Shown: in pieces, positions 13,310-25,440 of the stretch
Position numbering within the stretch: position 1 is the first letter of the stretch
Layout: every line of letters begins with the position of its first letter
Assembly (NCBI RefSeq): GCF_034190915.1
Contig: NW_026947502.1
Location: 39,214,785-39,278,784 of the forward strand
Length of the DNA stretch: 64,000 nt
Source: Cavia porcellus
Lineage: Eukaryota > Chordata > Mammalia > Rodentia > Caviidae
Direction of reading: 5' to 3'
The notes under the pieces: generated by a model
Told to the model about the DNA's origin: nothing
Seen by the model: only the letters and a program-made list of their open reading frames with translations
Databases searched by the model: none
Translations under genes and position numbers: made by a program

Positions 13310-13425
13310 ATTCCTTGTGGGAAGCTGGAATATGTATATGATTCATGTGTATTCCTTTTTTCTTCCCTTTTCTTTCTTTTTTCTCCCTCACTTTATCTGT
13401 TGATCCCTTTCCTTTTTTTCTGACT
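13310..13425. repeat. Unassigned dispersed repeat, copy 2
   Basis: This matches the block at about 10615-10735 in order: ATTCCTTGTGGGAAGCTGG, TCATGTGTATTCC, TTTTTTCTTCCCTTTTC, TTTTTCTCCCTCAC, TCTGTTGATCCCTTTCC. The upstream flanks of the two copies do not match. Confidence 0.5.
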
Positions 13426-13812
13426 CTATTTTGTCAGAAAATCTCCCCATGTCGCATTCTTTTTCCCTGAGTTATTTCTAAAGACCGAAAAAGAATGACA
13501 CTACGCAAAGGGAACTGGAGTTACAAATAACATGACATACTTACTATTGGGAACATTTGTTCTGTTTTGTTTTGTTTTAGTATTTTACGGTGGTAATTAT
13601 GACTGGTGCAAACTTTTACAGATAAATTTTCTATCTCAAAGCTAACAGCACCGTGTGTTATACTGTAAATTAATATATTTTTGATTTCCTGTTACAATAT
13701 TGGCAATACTTTATTGGATAACACTGCACTGTATGTATAATATGCAAGCAATGAGTGTTCCTTGTAATCTTTGAATAATATTTCCCTGTCCATGCAGGAC
13801 TATACTTGCCAG

Positions 13813-13813
13813 A

Positions 13814-13878
<65 letters not shown>
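13813..13878. repeat. Compound (TC)n(TA)n microsatellite
   Basis: About 13 TC units run directly into about 20 TA units. The flanks are unique sequence. Confidence 0.95.
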
Positions 13879-13879
<1 letters not shown>

Positions 13880-13881
<2 letters not shown>

Positions 13882-15612
13882 GTTACCCATCTGATTTGAG
13901 CTTTACATTTGCTAGTTGGGCTCTCAAACTAATTTTAACATCAAAATGGTAGTAAATTCAATCTCTTAGTGCTGAAAATGGAAGAATACTTACGTTAAGG
14001 AGGAAACACTGTTTCAGGATATTGAGAAAATATTCTACAAAATAAATGAAATTTTCCTTAGAAACTTTGCTCATCAACCTGAAAATCTGGTTTAAAACTT
14101 CTAGGAAGGCAAATTCTGATATATAATAGACTAAAAGGCTTAGAGGATACAAAAGAAGAAGAGGAAAACATATCAGCTGGATGCTGAAAGCCACACAGTA
14201 GCAGGAGGAATCGGGATTGGAACTGGAGGAGTAGCGAGGTTCTCTAAGTGGATTTGCCCAGCAGCCAGTGCAATCAGCCACTGCAAGAAGAAAACATGAA
14301 GCGAACAAAAGGAGCCTTACAGGGAATAAAAGGGAGTAACTTTAAATGGGACTGGTCAGACAGCACAATGCCCATCCTCGCTGCCACGTCTGAATTAGTT
14401 GATGCTGGCAACTGCAGGGTAACAGGAAATGGCCCAGAGACTAGGCAGGAGGAGATGCTGCCACAGACTCAGGGCCTCCTATTTCCTGCGGAGTCTGGGC
14501 TCCTGGGATGAGAGCTTCACCCTGGGAGAGCCACAAGGGCCATGAATATGAATCACACCTAGACAGTTTTAATTATATCTTTATCGTTCAAGATATGAAC
14601 TAATTGCTTATGAGAGAATAACTATCTTGGAATTCAAACTTTTTGATTTTATAACCGAAATAAACATTTTGGAAGTACTTCTCAAGGTACTCAGTTAATA
14701 CCTTGGTGAAGGAGGAAACATTGTACAAGAGTTTGTTGGAAACCAGTTTTAAAACAAACAAATCTTTGATCTGTTGCATTGTTCACAATGGTTTCGTCTG
14801 TATTACATTTCAACAAAACCAACAATAATAAATTTTGTGCAGCAGTTTTTTAAGTCCCTAACATAAATATACAAGCATCAGAATCAAACACTCAGACATC
14901 CATAAACAATATTAGAATAGCATCCCTGTCTTGCTTCTTTCAGTAAGCATATGAGCAAGTTCCTTTGTTTCATAATATTTATGTGATGAATGGTAAAGTT
15001 GAAAATGTCCATGTTACTCTATGTGAAATTGAATCATATATTTTCCATTCCAAGAAAGATATTCAACTTTTACTTTCCAGAAATATTCTACCATTGCAAA
15101 TAATATTCTTTGCTGCTGTCAGCCTACTGTGACAGAACGAATGCAGTAGATAATTCTGAAAGAAATGCTACTCTGAAAAATATTGGCAGTGATATCATTA
15201 AAGATACATTACTACACTAATTCACTCTTCAATTGCATTTTACATTAAACGAAAATAGCTCATCATAGCGTTGCAAAGTCAGGCATTTTACTATTTACCC
15301 TCGGGGCATTGAGGAATAGTGGTATTTTTAACAAACATAATAAATATTTGCAACTCAAGCAATACTGCCAGCAATGCCTTAGAATTATCAGTGTCTATAC
15401 TTGTAAATATAGACATACCATAAATTGATACAACAGGGCTCCCAGCTCACAGGTGGGATTCAGGTCATCTAGTGTTAAAATTTGGTGTGGACAAATTATT
15501 GCAAGCTATCGGATTTTTAAGAAAAGAGGCCATCAGGAAATTCAGACCAAATTTCTACTTGGCTGTTATCATGAAAGCCTAAATACTGAAGTTGAGGTGA
15601 TAGAAAAGAAGT
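13880..15612. other. Unassigned DNA
   Basis: Overlapping open stretches on both strands at 13958-14511 include a plus-strand run of 87 codons, but no domain or family is recognisable. It is the most GC-rich part of this stretch. The rest is AT-rich and featureless. Confidence 0.45.
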
Positions 15613-15613
15613 A

Positions 15614-15765
15614 AATGCCAGGCAGGATGGTGCACGCCTGTAGTCCCAGAGGATGGGAAGCCAGGATGGGAGAATTGCCACCAGCTTGAGGCCAGTCTGG
15701 TCTACGTAGTGAGTTCAAGGCCAACCTGAATTACAGAGTGACATAATGTCTTAAAAAAACAAAAA
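15614..15765 (+). mobile_element. B1-type (7SL-derived) SINE
   Basis: It starts GCCAGGCAGGATGGTGCACG and CCTGTAGTCCCAG, the 7SL/B1 head with the A box. It then shows GAGGCCAGTCTGGTCTACG, GTGAGTTCAAGGCCAACC and ATTACAGAGTGA, which is the internal duplication typical of rodent B1. It ends in AATGTCTT and an A-rich tail. The whole element is present and moderately diverged. Confidence 0.85.
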
Positions 15766-15973
15766 GTTGTGATTATTGTTATTGATTTGTAATATATTAT
15801 GCAAAATCAAGAAATACAACATCATCTTTCAATGGAATAAGCTTAAAAGCTATAGATATATATCTATAATATATTTGAATTCCAGAACATTCACAGTATA
15901 AAAAGGTCAAAATTATTAAGCAAATTCACTGATAAAGAAAATGCCAAATGTCACATAATAAATGTCATTTTCA

Positions 15974-16068
15974 GGCTGAGGATTTAGCTCAGTGGCATAA
16001 GCGCCTGCCTGGCAAGTGTGGGGTCATGGGTTTGATCCCCGGTACCACAAAAAATAAAAATAATAAGT
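15974..16068 (+). mobile_element. ID-like tRNA-derived SINE
   Basis: The tRNA-like head GCTGAGGATTTAGCTCAGTGG contains an A box, and GGGTTTGATCCCC about 50 bases later is a B box. It ends in TACCACAAAAAATAAAAA. The order matches an ID-type SINE rather than a functional tRNA, since no 3' acceptor complement is present. The middle reads CATAAGCGCCTGCCTGG. Confidence 0.9.
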
Positions 16069-16367
16069 GTCAGTTTCAGAGTAGGCACAAACACATTCTG
16101 AGGCAAGTTACTCTCCCCAGCCTACCTGCTTTTGTCTTGATCCCACTTCCCTAGCCCTGTTCCCATAGGTGAACACAGTGACCACTAATTAAGTTGTACA
16201 ACTTTAGTAAAAACTAGTAAATGACATATAGAGGAGAAATATATATAAATGACAAATAGAGAAGAGAACTGAATTTTATAAAAAAAATATACCTTGTAGT
16301 TTCTAGTCCTGGATATGTCATTGTTTTATTGCTTCCTAACATGGAGATAAGAATATTTATCTCTAAA

Positions 16368-16485
16368 CCAGGCATTGTAGAGATTTCCTCTAATCACAGG
16401 ATGTTGAGGCAGGAGGATTGTGAGTTCAAGGTCATTTCAAGGCCAGAATGGGGCATATTATACTTTGTCTCAAAAAAGGAAAACT
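16368..16485 (+). mobile_element. B1-type SINE, diverged
   Basis: It starts CCAGGCATTGTAGAG, then TGTTGAGGCAGGAGGATTG and GAGTTCAAGGTCA, and finishes CTTTGTCTCAAAAAAGG. The order is that of a 7SL-derived SINE. The head is degraded. Confidence 0.75.
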
Positions 16486-16489
16486 TATG

Positions 16490-18005
16490 TTAGAAGACAG
16501 AAGTGTAGACATATGAGTATGTAAGTATAATGATTAAAGTCCTTGCAAATGTTTTAAAATACTACTTAGGAAAAGTATACTTTCAAGAAACATATTAGGT
16601 GGAAATTTTTAATTCTTAGCATGAATGATGCACCTATTTTCAACTAGGTCTTGTCTTGTAGATAACTTGTACTAAATGAGCCCTCTGGCTGATTTTGAAG
16701 GACAGACAGCAGAAAAATAGCAACCAACCAAAAGACCTGCTTGCTCTCAAATCTGGCTCCTCTGACTCTGCATTGTGAGGGGATGGATGGGTGATTTTTC
16801 TCTTCTATTTCAATTTCTTCATCTGTAATACATAGATAATAACTCACAGCAAGAGGTAAATGTGTTAGGCATGCATAGAACCACACCTCACACGTATATT
16901 CAAAGACATAACCAATCTTAGTGATTTCGAGAAAATCCAATAGCCAAACTCATAGAGAGATAACTGCTACATTAGGTTTAGCTGTAGGAAGATCAAGAGG
17001 AACAGACCATTCTCATCTAGGAAATTCCCCTGATCACAGTCTCATCAAAATTCAATATTCAACCTCTCTTGTATGCAGGGATAGTGATTAAAAATATATG
17101 TCCTAGAAATATTTATGAGGTCATTACTGAGTTTCATAGGAAACTAAGTAGCAATACACTCCTGCATTTGGAAAGTTTCTGTATATTTTTGAAAAGTAAG
17201 AATATATTTTTAAGTGACATAAAGCCTGACACAAACTGGGTTTGAAACCCACTGGATGATTCTGTTCCTTAAATGTGTACTAAAGTACATAATAGGTAAT
17301 ATAATTAAAACCCAGTGTATTTCCTCAGGGAACATGGTACAAAAAGGACAGAGCAAAAAGCCAAAATAACAATGATACTGCTATTATTGAGAACTATGAA
17401 TACTTTTTAAATTAGAGAGACATACACCTAATCCCTGCAGAATTTCAAAGGGAAAACACTGAACACAGTATAAATGTTAAATAGTTGTTAAGGAATGATT
17501 TTTAAAGAAAATTATGACAAAGGGAGGGTATTTCCAATGATGAACTGCAGCTCTAAAGCATACAGTCGGGATATTTGATGATTTATTCCAACAATAGGAA
17601 GCACAGCCATACTCTGAGAAATTGTGTGCTCATGTCTCATAGTTTAAAGCCAGATAATGGGCACACTCATATAAAAATCAACTGGATTGAAAAATTAGTT
17701 AAGGAAAGACTAGACTTGGAGATATCTGAGAAGCTGAACCTATGAAGGGAGGAAAGATTGAGGTGACTTTAAAATGCTAGAAGTGGTCCCACTTGATGTC
17801 AATGAGGTGTGCAATGTCCAATAAAGAAATGCAATATTTTTGTTAAGGAAGAAGAGAAATGATGTATCAATGCAATAACATGAAGGAGAAGCTTAAAACA
17901 CGTTTGGAGTTAAAGCATGTGAGCCTTTTCCTGGAACTAGGGCACCTTTTCTTGTAATGCTATCCTTTTCAGTCCAGAGTAACGTGGGAGAGGCAAGAAG
18001 AGCTT
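16490..18005. other. Unassigned AT-rich DNA
   Basis: A minus-strand open stretch of 98 codons at 16644-16940 has no recognisable domain. No repeats are recognised. Confidence 0.5.
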
Positions 18006-18006
18006 G

Positions 18007-18009
<3 letters not shown>

Positions 18010-18053
<44 letters not shown>

Positions 18054-18100
18054 TATATATATACATATACATATATACATATATATATACATATATATAT
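18010..18100. repeat. Compound (TG)n and (TA/CA)n microsatellite
   Basis: About 20 pure TG units are followed by an irregular mix of AT and ATAC units. This produces long but meaningless reading frames. Confidence 0.95.
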
Positions 18101-18192
18101 AAACTTACACATTACCACTCCATCACAGGCTGGCAAAATCTGATCACAGAAGGAAGTTTCCAATAATCAATATGCTAACCTAACTATAATAA

Positions 18193-18325
18193 CTTCGTTT
18201 AATTCTTTTTTATTTATTTATTATTTATTTTTTATTGGTACCAGGGAGCGAACTCATGACTGCGGGCTTGCAAGGCAAGCGCTTATGCTGCTGAGCTAAA
18301 TCCCCAGCCCCTTCATTTAATTCTT
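18193..18325. repeat. Target-site duplication pair around the 18.2 kb SINE
   Basis: The two 15-base copies sit exactly at the tail and head of the minus-strand SINE, and one mismatch separates them. This fits insertion by L1-type target-primed reverse transcription. Confidence 0.85.
18208..18310 (-). mobile_element. ID-like tRNA-derived SINE with target duplication
   Basis: On the minus strand it reads GGGGCTGGGGATTTAGCTCA, then GCATAAGCGCTTGCC, GCAGTCATGAGTTCGCTCC and TGGTACCAATAAAAAATAA. A T-rich (tail) end lies on the low-coordinate side. The flanking 15-mers CTTCGTTTAATTCTT (18193-18207) and CTTCATTTAATTCTT (18311-18325) differ at one base, a clear L1-style target-site duplication. Head and tail are complete. 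Confidence 0.93.
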
Positions 18326-18437
18326 GCCAATTCTCCAACAGACCCATAGTATCATAAAAACTAACTTGCAATTTTGATATGTAGCCCAGTAAAAGAGCAC
18401 ACATAAGTGGAACAAGTTCACCAAGTTGAAAATTTAC

Positions 18438-18439
<2 letters not shown>

Positions 18440-18473
<34 letters not shown>
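18440..18473. repeat. (TG)n microsatellite
   Basis: About 16 TG units preceded by TACATA. Confidence 0.95.
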
Positions 18474-18477
<4 letters not shown>

Positions 18478-18479
18478 GT

Positions 18480-21400
18480 AACGCATTTATCCAAATTAGA
18501 GATCTGCGGTTCCTTAGTTCCTGCACTTCTAAAAATCCAATTCAAGTACAAGCCATCATATCTGTACTTTAAAGCCAAGACAGCTTCCAGAAGGCCAGGA
18601 GACAACCACAAAAATATGGAAAAATTAAAGCTGGTGTAAACCAATTAATTGATTCAACAGCAGGGAAAGTAAGGAAAGGTATTACGGTGTTGTGACATCA
18701 CACATCGTCTGTCATCTAGTGATGGAAAGCCTGCTCTGGACCAGGGTTTCCTGCATTTGTACCTCAAGGCCATTCCACTTGAATGTTTGTCCTTGTGACT
18801 CAAATGAGAACCTTGAGCTTTCTACCTCTTTAACATTAATTTATTAATAATTCCTAAGTAGAATAATGCTGGTAATAGTTAGCTGGTACAAATTTAATCA
18901 ATGAACTCCCTAGGAAGTGTTTTGAAAGACTTTAGGGTATGACTTAAATAGAAATCTGCAGAAAAGCCATAGTTACTGGTGATGTAAGAAAGCACTGCAA
19001 GGAATTCAGTGTCTGTGGGAGAGGAAAACTACGGGAGATAAAGTCTCAGACAATGAGGGTGGGTAGTGCTTAAACAATTTAATTGTGCTTGCTCTACATG
19101 CAAAAGATGAATCCTTTTTAACACTCTGAAAATGGGAAACCATTACCAAATTAGAAACTCTTCAGAATTTTCCAGCTAAGAAATATCCTAATAAATGCTT
19201 TCCTCACACTATATATATTGTTGGACTGAGCTCTGAGGCCCTCCTCAGGCCACTCTTGAATAAGAAGATAATCACAGGCATCGTATTCTTCAGTGATAGG
19301 TTATTCCTCTGGTGATTAAAACAATGTTTCTTTTCCTGAATTATGCCAGCAACTACTAGAAATTCTAGAATGTTAAATCAAGAGTGACACAAGGTTTGTG
19401 TAAGTTAGACTAAGTAGTTACTCAAGAGGGAGTGATCCAGTGCAGTGTGATTCACTGTTCCATGGACACAGGTGAGCTGTTGCTCTCTAGAGAACTACCA
19501 TGGAATGTCGCTAGGAACCCAAGCTTGGAGATTGTTGTTAAATCCATAGAAAAGCACTGCGAAGTTGCCCAGGATGCTGGATTTCCCAGAAGGCTATTGG
19601 AATTTTGTGCATGCCAGCTAAATGCCATGAAGTCTTAGGAAACATTGGAGAATGGAGAGTCAAAGGAACATGACAAATAAAAACTCTGTTTTTTAATAAG
19701 CAAGTCTAGCATTGGCCCTGTGCTGAATGCACTTTATTGTATGCAGTTCTCAATTTGGAATTTGAATGGTTTATAAATATTGATACTGGGAGATGTTGGG
19801 AGCGTTATCATTTGTAAAGTGGATGGAGAGAAAGAAGAGGGAAACCCATATTGATTTATCAATGACAAATCAATTACAAGTTTTAAGAAGGGAATGTAAA
19901 ATTAATTATGTGAACTACTGGATATTGCAGTTTAAAAATATCTTTCAGTTCCTACTGTTACACTAAAAGTTTTCATGTTATGAAAATCACAGAAAGTAAT
20001 AAATAATGTGTGATGTACATGTTTAGAAATGTAAAGTGACAATCTGGAGAGAATTGGCAAGACTCTTTATGACAGGACAACTCACAATTATCCCTAGATT
20101 TGGTGAGCTCCATATCCAGGCATCCTGTAAAATATTTCCCACTCAGGATAGTATCAAAATGAAGAGTAGGAAAATCTCCAGTAGAAACCTGATGATCCTT
20201 TTGTTTTTTTTTCATGGCAATGACAGAATCTGTGAGAAAAAACATGTCATAACAAATTAATGTGGGAAATGCAAGAGGAACTCTTGCAATCACAGTTTAT
20301 ATTCCCCCTGGATCACCCTTTTCTTGTAGGGGAAAAAAAGAGCAAAGTGGAATCAAAGGAAGAGGTAAAACCAGGAGTTGGAATCATGTGTTTCTCTTGA
20401 TAATTGTTTTTCAAATGAAGACACATGATGGGAATATAGTATTAGACAAAACGCAAGGCAGAGAATAAAGGAGATAGTGAAAGTGGGTTGATTTTTGATT
20501 TGTTTAACATAACAGCCATTTTGTGAAATGTAAGCCCATTTAAGACAATTTCATTATCTAAAATGAAATACAGACTAAGAAACTGGTGAGTTCACTGTAT
20601 TTTGCAACTTCTACAAGTCACCACTGTGACAGCCAGGCTCAATACTTCTTAAAATCAATGAAAGCATTATGGATGAGTCCCTACGCTTTCCACAGTGAAG
20701 TTGTCGCAGTAGGTTCATGTCAATTCTCTGCTACTTAGTTCATGCAGCTAATCCATATTAACCAATATCAATTTGACTTAAAGAGAGCTGATAGATACAC
20801 TGAAGGCTTTTGTGTACAGCAAGAAATGCAGGCAGCAGCTTTGCCCTTGATTAAAAATGGTATTTAAAATAAGAAAACAAGAAGAGTTGAAACATATAAT
20901 CATGAATTAGCTTATATTTTTCCCCTGGCTTACATTTCCATACCATAAATGTAATATTAATCATTGTACATATAAAAATATTCATTAGATTACTTGCTAC
21001 CCTTTGATTTAACATACATATATCTATGATATTCTAAATGATGATTAATTGAGATATATATTCACTAAGTACTAAATCTCCCTTACATATGAACCTATTC
21101 TAACAAGTTGTTTCGTATATTCACATAGGAGTTCAATATATTTTTAAATAAATTACTCCTCCTAAGATACTGGGTAATACCTTATCAATGTGAAATACTT
21201 TAAAACAAGTCTGACCCAATAGAAATATTAGAAAAATTATATTTTGTTTTTAATAGATTTCCCATATATTAAATATTGTATCACTTTCATCACTACTTGT
21301 ATAACTACTATGAGCATTGGGGAAAAGTCAACAGCTATTACAAATATTATTTACCATAATAATGACTCAATATTCAGCTATTTCACGCAAAATATTTAAT

Positions 21401-22830
21401 GCTAAACATGGGTATATGATACAGTGCTAGCAACCAAATGAAATTTATTATTTAAAATTTATAAATAATGAAGCATGAATACTAAATCTGAGAAAGTTTA
21501 ATGGTAAAAATGTAAATGTGCTAAGTTAAATTTTTAAGGTGAAGCTTGAAAACATGAACACTTCTTTTATAAGTTTTGTGCTAACTGGTCTTAAATGTGA
21601 CCATATATACTTGTTAATATAATTATAAACTCAAATAGGTTCTTACAAAATGCAAATACACTCATGTTTGGCAAATGCGAATAGAAAGATGCAGTAGGGG
21701 CACTACCCATGACTTAGTGGAACTTATTGATATTCTGATATTCAGTGTATAACTATTACTGTATGACTGAAGTTTTAAGTGGTGGATCCTTATAAAGTTT
21801 TGTTTTGAATTTTAAAATATAAAAATTGAGTTGATCCATATATAATTACATTTAAGAAGCTATGATCTATAAACTCTGAAAAAACAATTCAGTGTTTATT
21901 ACCCAATATAGTCTAAAATTCACATTTGATATGTTAAGACACATGCAGTTCTTGAAAATGCCTACACTTCCTCTCTATGCTGAGTATCTTCATTGTATAT
22001 AGAATTAGATTGCATGCATTCCATCAAAGCTAGAACTTTTCAGCCAGATTTGGAGCAAGGGTATTAGCAAAAACCTGATGATCTATTTAGGATGTAATAC
22101 AAAAAGATACATAGATGTCAGCCAAGTACTAAGTGCCAGTATTGAAAAATGTTGTATAAGCACTTTCTAGGAATCAAGGTTATAAATTCTGCATAGGAAA
22201 AAATACTGCAGTGAGCATATCTAGCAACCATCAACTTGTCAGCAAGTCATAAGCACACATCTGAGTAGCCTTTGTGTATGATGATGTTATTGATCCGCCA
22301 TCAGCAGGGCATGTACTTGGAGCTGTTTTGGCTAAAAGAGGTGATGAATTTGAACTGATCCTCCTGAACTTCTTTACAAAAACCAGATACTATTGGGAAA
22401 CAAATTTCCCTCTCCAAATGAATCTACTGACCTGAATTGAACTATTCCAAATAATTGGACCTACTCACCCAGACCTGCATCAGGAGAAGTAATGATAGAA
22501 AGCATGCCCATAATTTTGGTAATATTGCAACTAAGTTTAAATATTTTACCGAAACCATTTATTATTCAAAGGCAGAAAGTTTAGTTCTGCTGGAAAAAAA
22601 GTGCCCATTTAGAGAGTGTAAGAAGTAGTATTTGCTATTCTACCTGCTTCCCCTTCATGTGTAATTTTGTGCTTGGACCAGGGACCATTGTGGTACAAAA
22701 AGATTAGTGTTTTATTGGGGCTTTGTAAAGATTTCAGGTAACAGAGATACTTAGATTTAGTTTTGGACCCCAGCACACTACAGTGAACAAATTATTCACT
22801 GCCCTGAACTTTATCATCAATAAAATAGTA
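18480..22830. other. Unassigned AT-rich DNA
   Basis: Open stretches near 19432-19638 and 19973-20468 have no recognisable domain. No SINE, LTR or LINE was recognised across this 4.3 kb; it may be ordinary intergenic or intronic DNA. Confidence 0.5.
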
Positions 22831-22831
22831 C

Positions 22832-22948
22832 TAACATGTCTATTATGCTAACACTTAGGAGGCTGAGAAGGAGAACTGCAAGTTTGAGGCCAGCAAGCTG
22901 AAAGCCAGCCTGGATTGCATAGTGAGGCTCTGTTGCAAAAACACATAA
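22832..22948 (+). mobile_element. B1-type SINE, diverged
   Basis: It shows CTAACACTTAGGAGGCTGAG, GTTTGAGGCCAGCAAGC, AAAGCCAGCCTGGATTGC and AGTGAGGCTCTGTTGCAAAAA, in the B1 order. Its A-rich tail runs straight into the long GT/GA microsatellite. Confidence 0.8.
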
Positions 22949-23107
<159 letters not shown>

Positions 23108-24125
23108 ACCTCATATTTTTATGCTGTTGTAAGGATTAAGTGATAACCTGATTTACAGAAGACATAAGAAAACTGTAGTTCATTTATTGTTTCTTTCAAT
23201 GGTATTTACTGAATTCCCTCCTTTTTCTAAACACTGAGCCAGATATTTTGTACACAATTACGGTGAACCATTCAAATACAATCACTGCTGCCTTTTGTGT
23301 GCTAGCAACAATGAGAAAACTGTTCGTAAATACATTTCTCAAAATAACTGCACAAATCATTTCATCTGATTAACAAGATTTTGATTCTAAACCACTCTAT
23401 CCATAATGCAATGTCTCAATATACTGTTTTAAGAAATATATTTATGTAATATTTTGACATAATCTAAGAACCATGGCATCTGTGAGCTTTATGAGAATTG
23501 TTCATAACAATTATGATATTACAATTATCAAGAATAAGGAAAACAATGTGAAATTGATGCTAGCCTAAGATCCATACTGTATTTCTCTCTTTATCTTTCA
23601 AATTTATTAATGTAACAAGTGGTAATTCTAATTTTGGTAACATTAAAGACAAAAATAACACATAGAAATATATGCATAAAGTATATGCAAGAAGTTCTTA
23701 TAGGTGTCTACAATCATATATTAACTGTTAATCCTCATTGCAAGATCATAAGTTAAACAGTAGATAAGTTTGAGGAAATATGAGGGACAGAGTGTAGGCA
23801 ACTGTTTTCAGTCAAAGATCTAGCAAATGGCATGGCTCAGATTCTAGCACAAAGATTTCCAGAATTCTGTCCTTTCCTGGAGGAAGCTCAGGAAAACAGC
23901 AATGAACAACCCAGCTGTGACAGCTCAGCTTCTCTGTGGGAATCAGCACATTTCAACACAGCTATACTTAGGGATGAAAATGAATGAGCTGTAATTCTCT
24001 GGTTTATTAGCACATGAAATTTAGCGACTTCCACTGTACTGTAAGCCTGTGTAGACTCTTCCTTTTGGACTATTTCATTACAGCCTCTCTTTTGATTGTC
24101 GTTCCCCAACACTGCTGCATTTCTT
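23108..24125. other. Unassigned DNA
   Basis: A block at about 23195-23340 resembles a common old mammalian repeat (TTTACTGAATTCCC, CTAAACACTGAGCC), but I cannot name it. The rest is unassigned. Confidence 0.4.
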
Positions 24126-24350
24126 TTCCAAGTACATCTATTTCTTTATGCTAGTGTAACAAATGATCACAAATTTAGTGATTTAAACCAGCCCTTACTT
24201 ATGATCTTACTTCTTGAAAGTCAGAAGCTCAACATGGACCTCATTACACTAAAAATCAGTCAGCAGAGATGCGCCACTTCTGGAACTCCAAGGGAGAAAC
24301 TAACTCCTTGTCATTTTAAGCTTCTGGACCCTTTCTGCATTCCTTGATTG
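24126..24350 (-). mobile_element. MLT1-like MaLR LTR fragment
   Basis: The plus strand reads ATGCTAGTGTAACAAATGATC, ACAAATTTAGTGATTTAAAC, AAAGTCAGAAGCTCAACATGG and AAAATCAGTCAGCAGAG. This is the reverse complement of the 3' part of an MLT1-type LTR, whose end reads roughly 'gccactaagtttgtggtaatttgttac'. The start of the LTR is missing or unrecognisable. Confidence 0.65.
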
Positions 24351-25285
24351 TTCATTTTCAAAGATATAAATAAAGAATATTTTTACTTTCTTTTCTGACT
24401 CTGGTCTTGTATCTCCCATTTACAAGAGCTCAGGTGATCCATAAAACCACCCAAGATTGTTTCCTAATCTCAAAATTATTAGTTTAATAACACTTGTAAA
24501 ACCCCTTTGATCAACTTAATAACATTACCAAAGCATATTCACAGCTTCTGAAAGTAAGGAAGCACAAACCTCTATGGTCATATCCGTAATGCAGGTCGAA
24601 TATAGGGTCTCTGCTATATGGCGATGCTTAGGTGCTATTTATTTACCTTCATCATGATCGTTCATCTTTCAAGGTTGGTTAGATGCTCTTGGCACTCAGG
24701 GGCTTCAGCAATCTTTTCCTCTTTCCATCAAGTCTGTTTCAAATAATCTTGTGTACTCAAGTCTTCTATGTAATTATAGCTCTCTGATGAGCAACACTAC
24801 GGGCTAGAGCAAGGGTTACACCAAATCTTCGTATAGTCTGTTAACAAGAGTATTCATTTTGTGGGCAAAATCTATCCATTTAACCCTTTAATCTTCTCCT
24901 TACCAGTTTTACACAGAGCAATGAAAATTCCAGCACATACTCAACTCATTTCAATGAAAGTGATAGTTTCCATAAGTCAAACCCATGTCACAAAATTCAA
25001 CAGGTTACATACAATTTTATGAATCTGAAACTTGCTTCTTCAATATTTCCCTCAGAAACCTCTTTCAAATGTAATGGAAATTGAACTGGGCACTGCAGTG
25101 TGCCAAAAAGTTATCAGTATTATTCCGATTTAGTTTCAGAATCATTAGTTACATGCTCTGAGTTCTGACTAATTTTGGAACAGTTCTCCTCTCCCACCAT
25201 TTCCCTGAGCAACAACTAACTCTGGCCTCCAGTACACCACCCACATCTTCCAGGAAGGGTTTTGATCCTGTGTCCTTCAGAAGAC
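24351..25285. other. Unassigned DNA
   Basis: No gene or repeat recognised. Confidence 0.5.
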
Positions 25286-25289
25286 ATAA

Positions 25290-25440
25290 GATTTCTTTAT
25301 TTTACTCAAGTTCATTCAAATATCATCCCTCCATGAGGAATTTCTCAGCCATTCCACTAAAACGCTTCTCACCCTGCTTTTCCTTCAGGGCACTTGTCAC
25401 GAAGGCCATTCTAATTCTTTTCAAATTTCTTTAGTCAACG
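25290..25440 (+). repeat. L2 LINE 3' end fragment
   Basis: The order TCATTCAAATATCATCCCTCC, ATGAGGAATTTCTCAGCCATTCC, then CTTTTCCTTCAGGGCACTTGTC corresponds to a decayed L2 3' region (AAATGTCACCTCCTCAGAGAGG, ..., TTCATAGCACTTATC). It is old and diverged. Confidence 0.5.

Noticed and set aside
13958..14511. Overlapping open stretches of 116 (minus) and 87 (plus) codons
   Set aside because: Opposite-strand overlap, no recognisable domain, no splice or promoter context.
15974..16068. Functional tRNA gene
   Set aside because: A and B boxes are present, but the sequence has an A-rich tail, no acceptor-stem complement and the repeat order of an ID-type SINE.
18225..18644. A 139-codon minus-strand open stretch
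   Set aside because: It is made from an antisense ID SINE and a (CA)n tract, which are stop-poor by composition.
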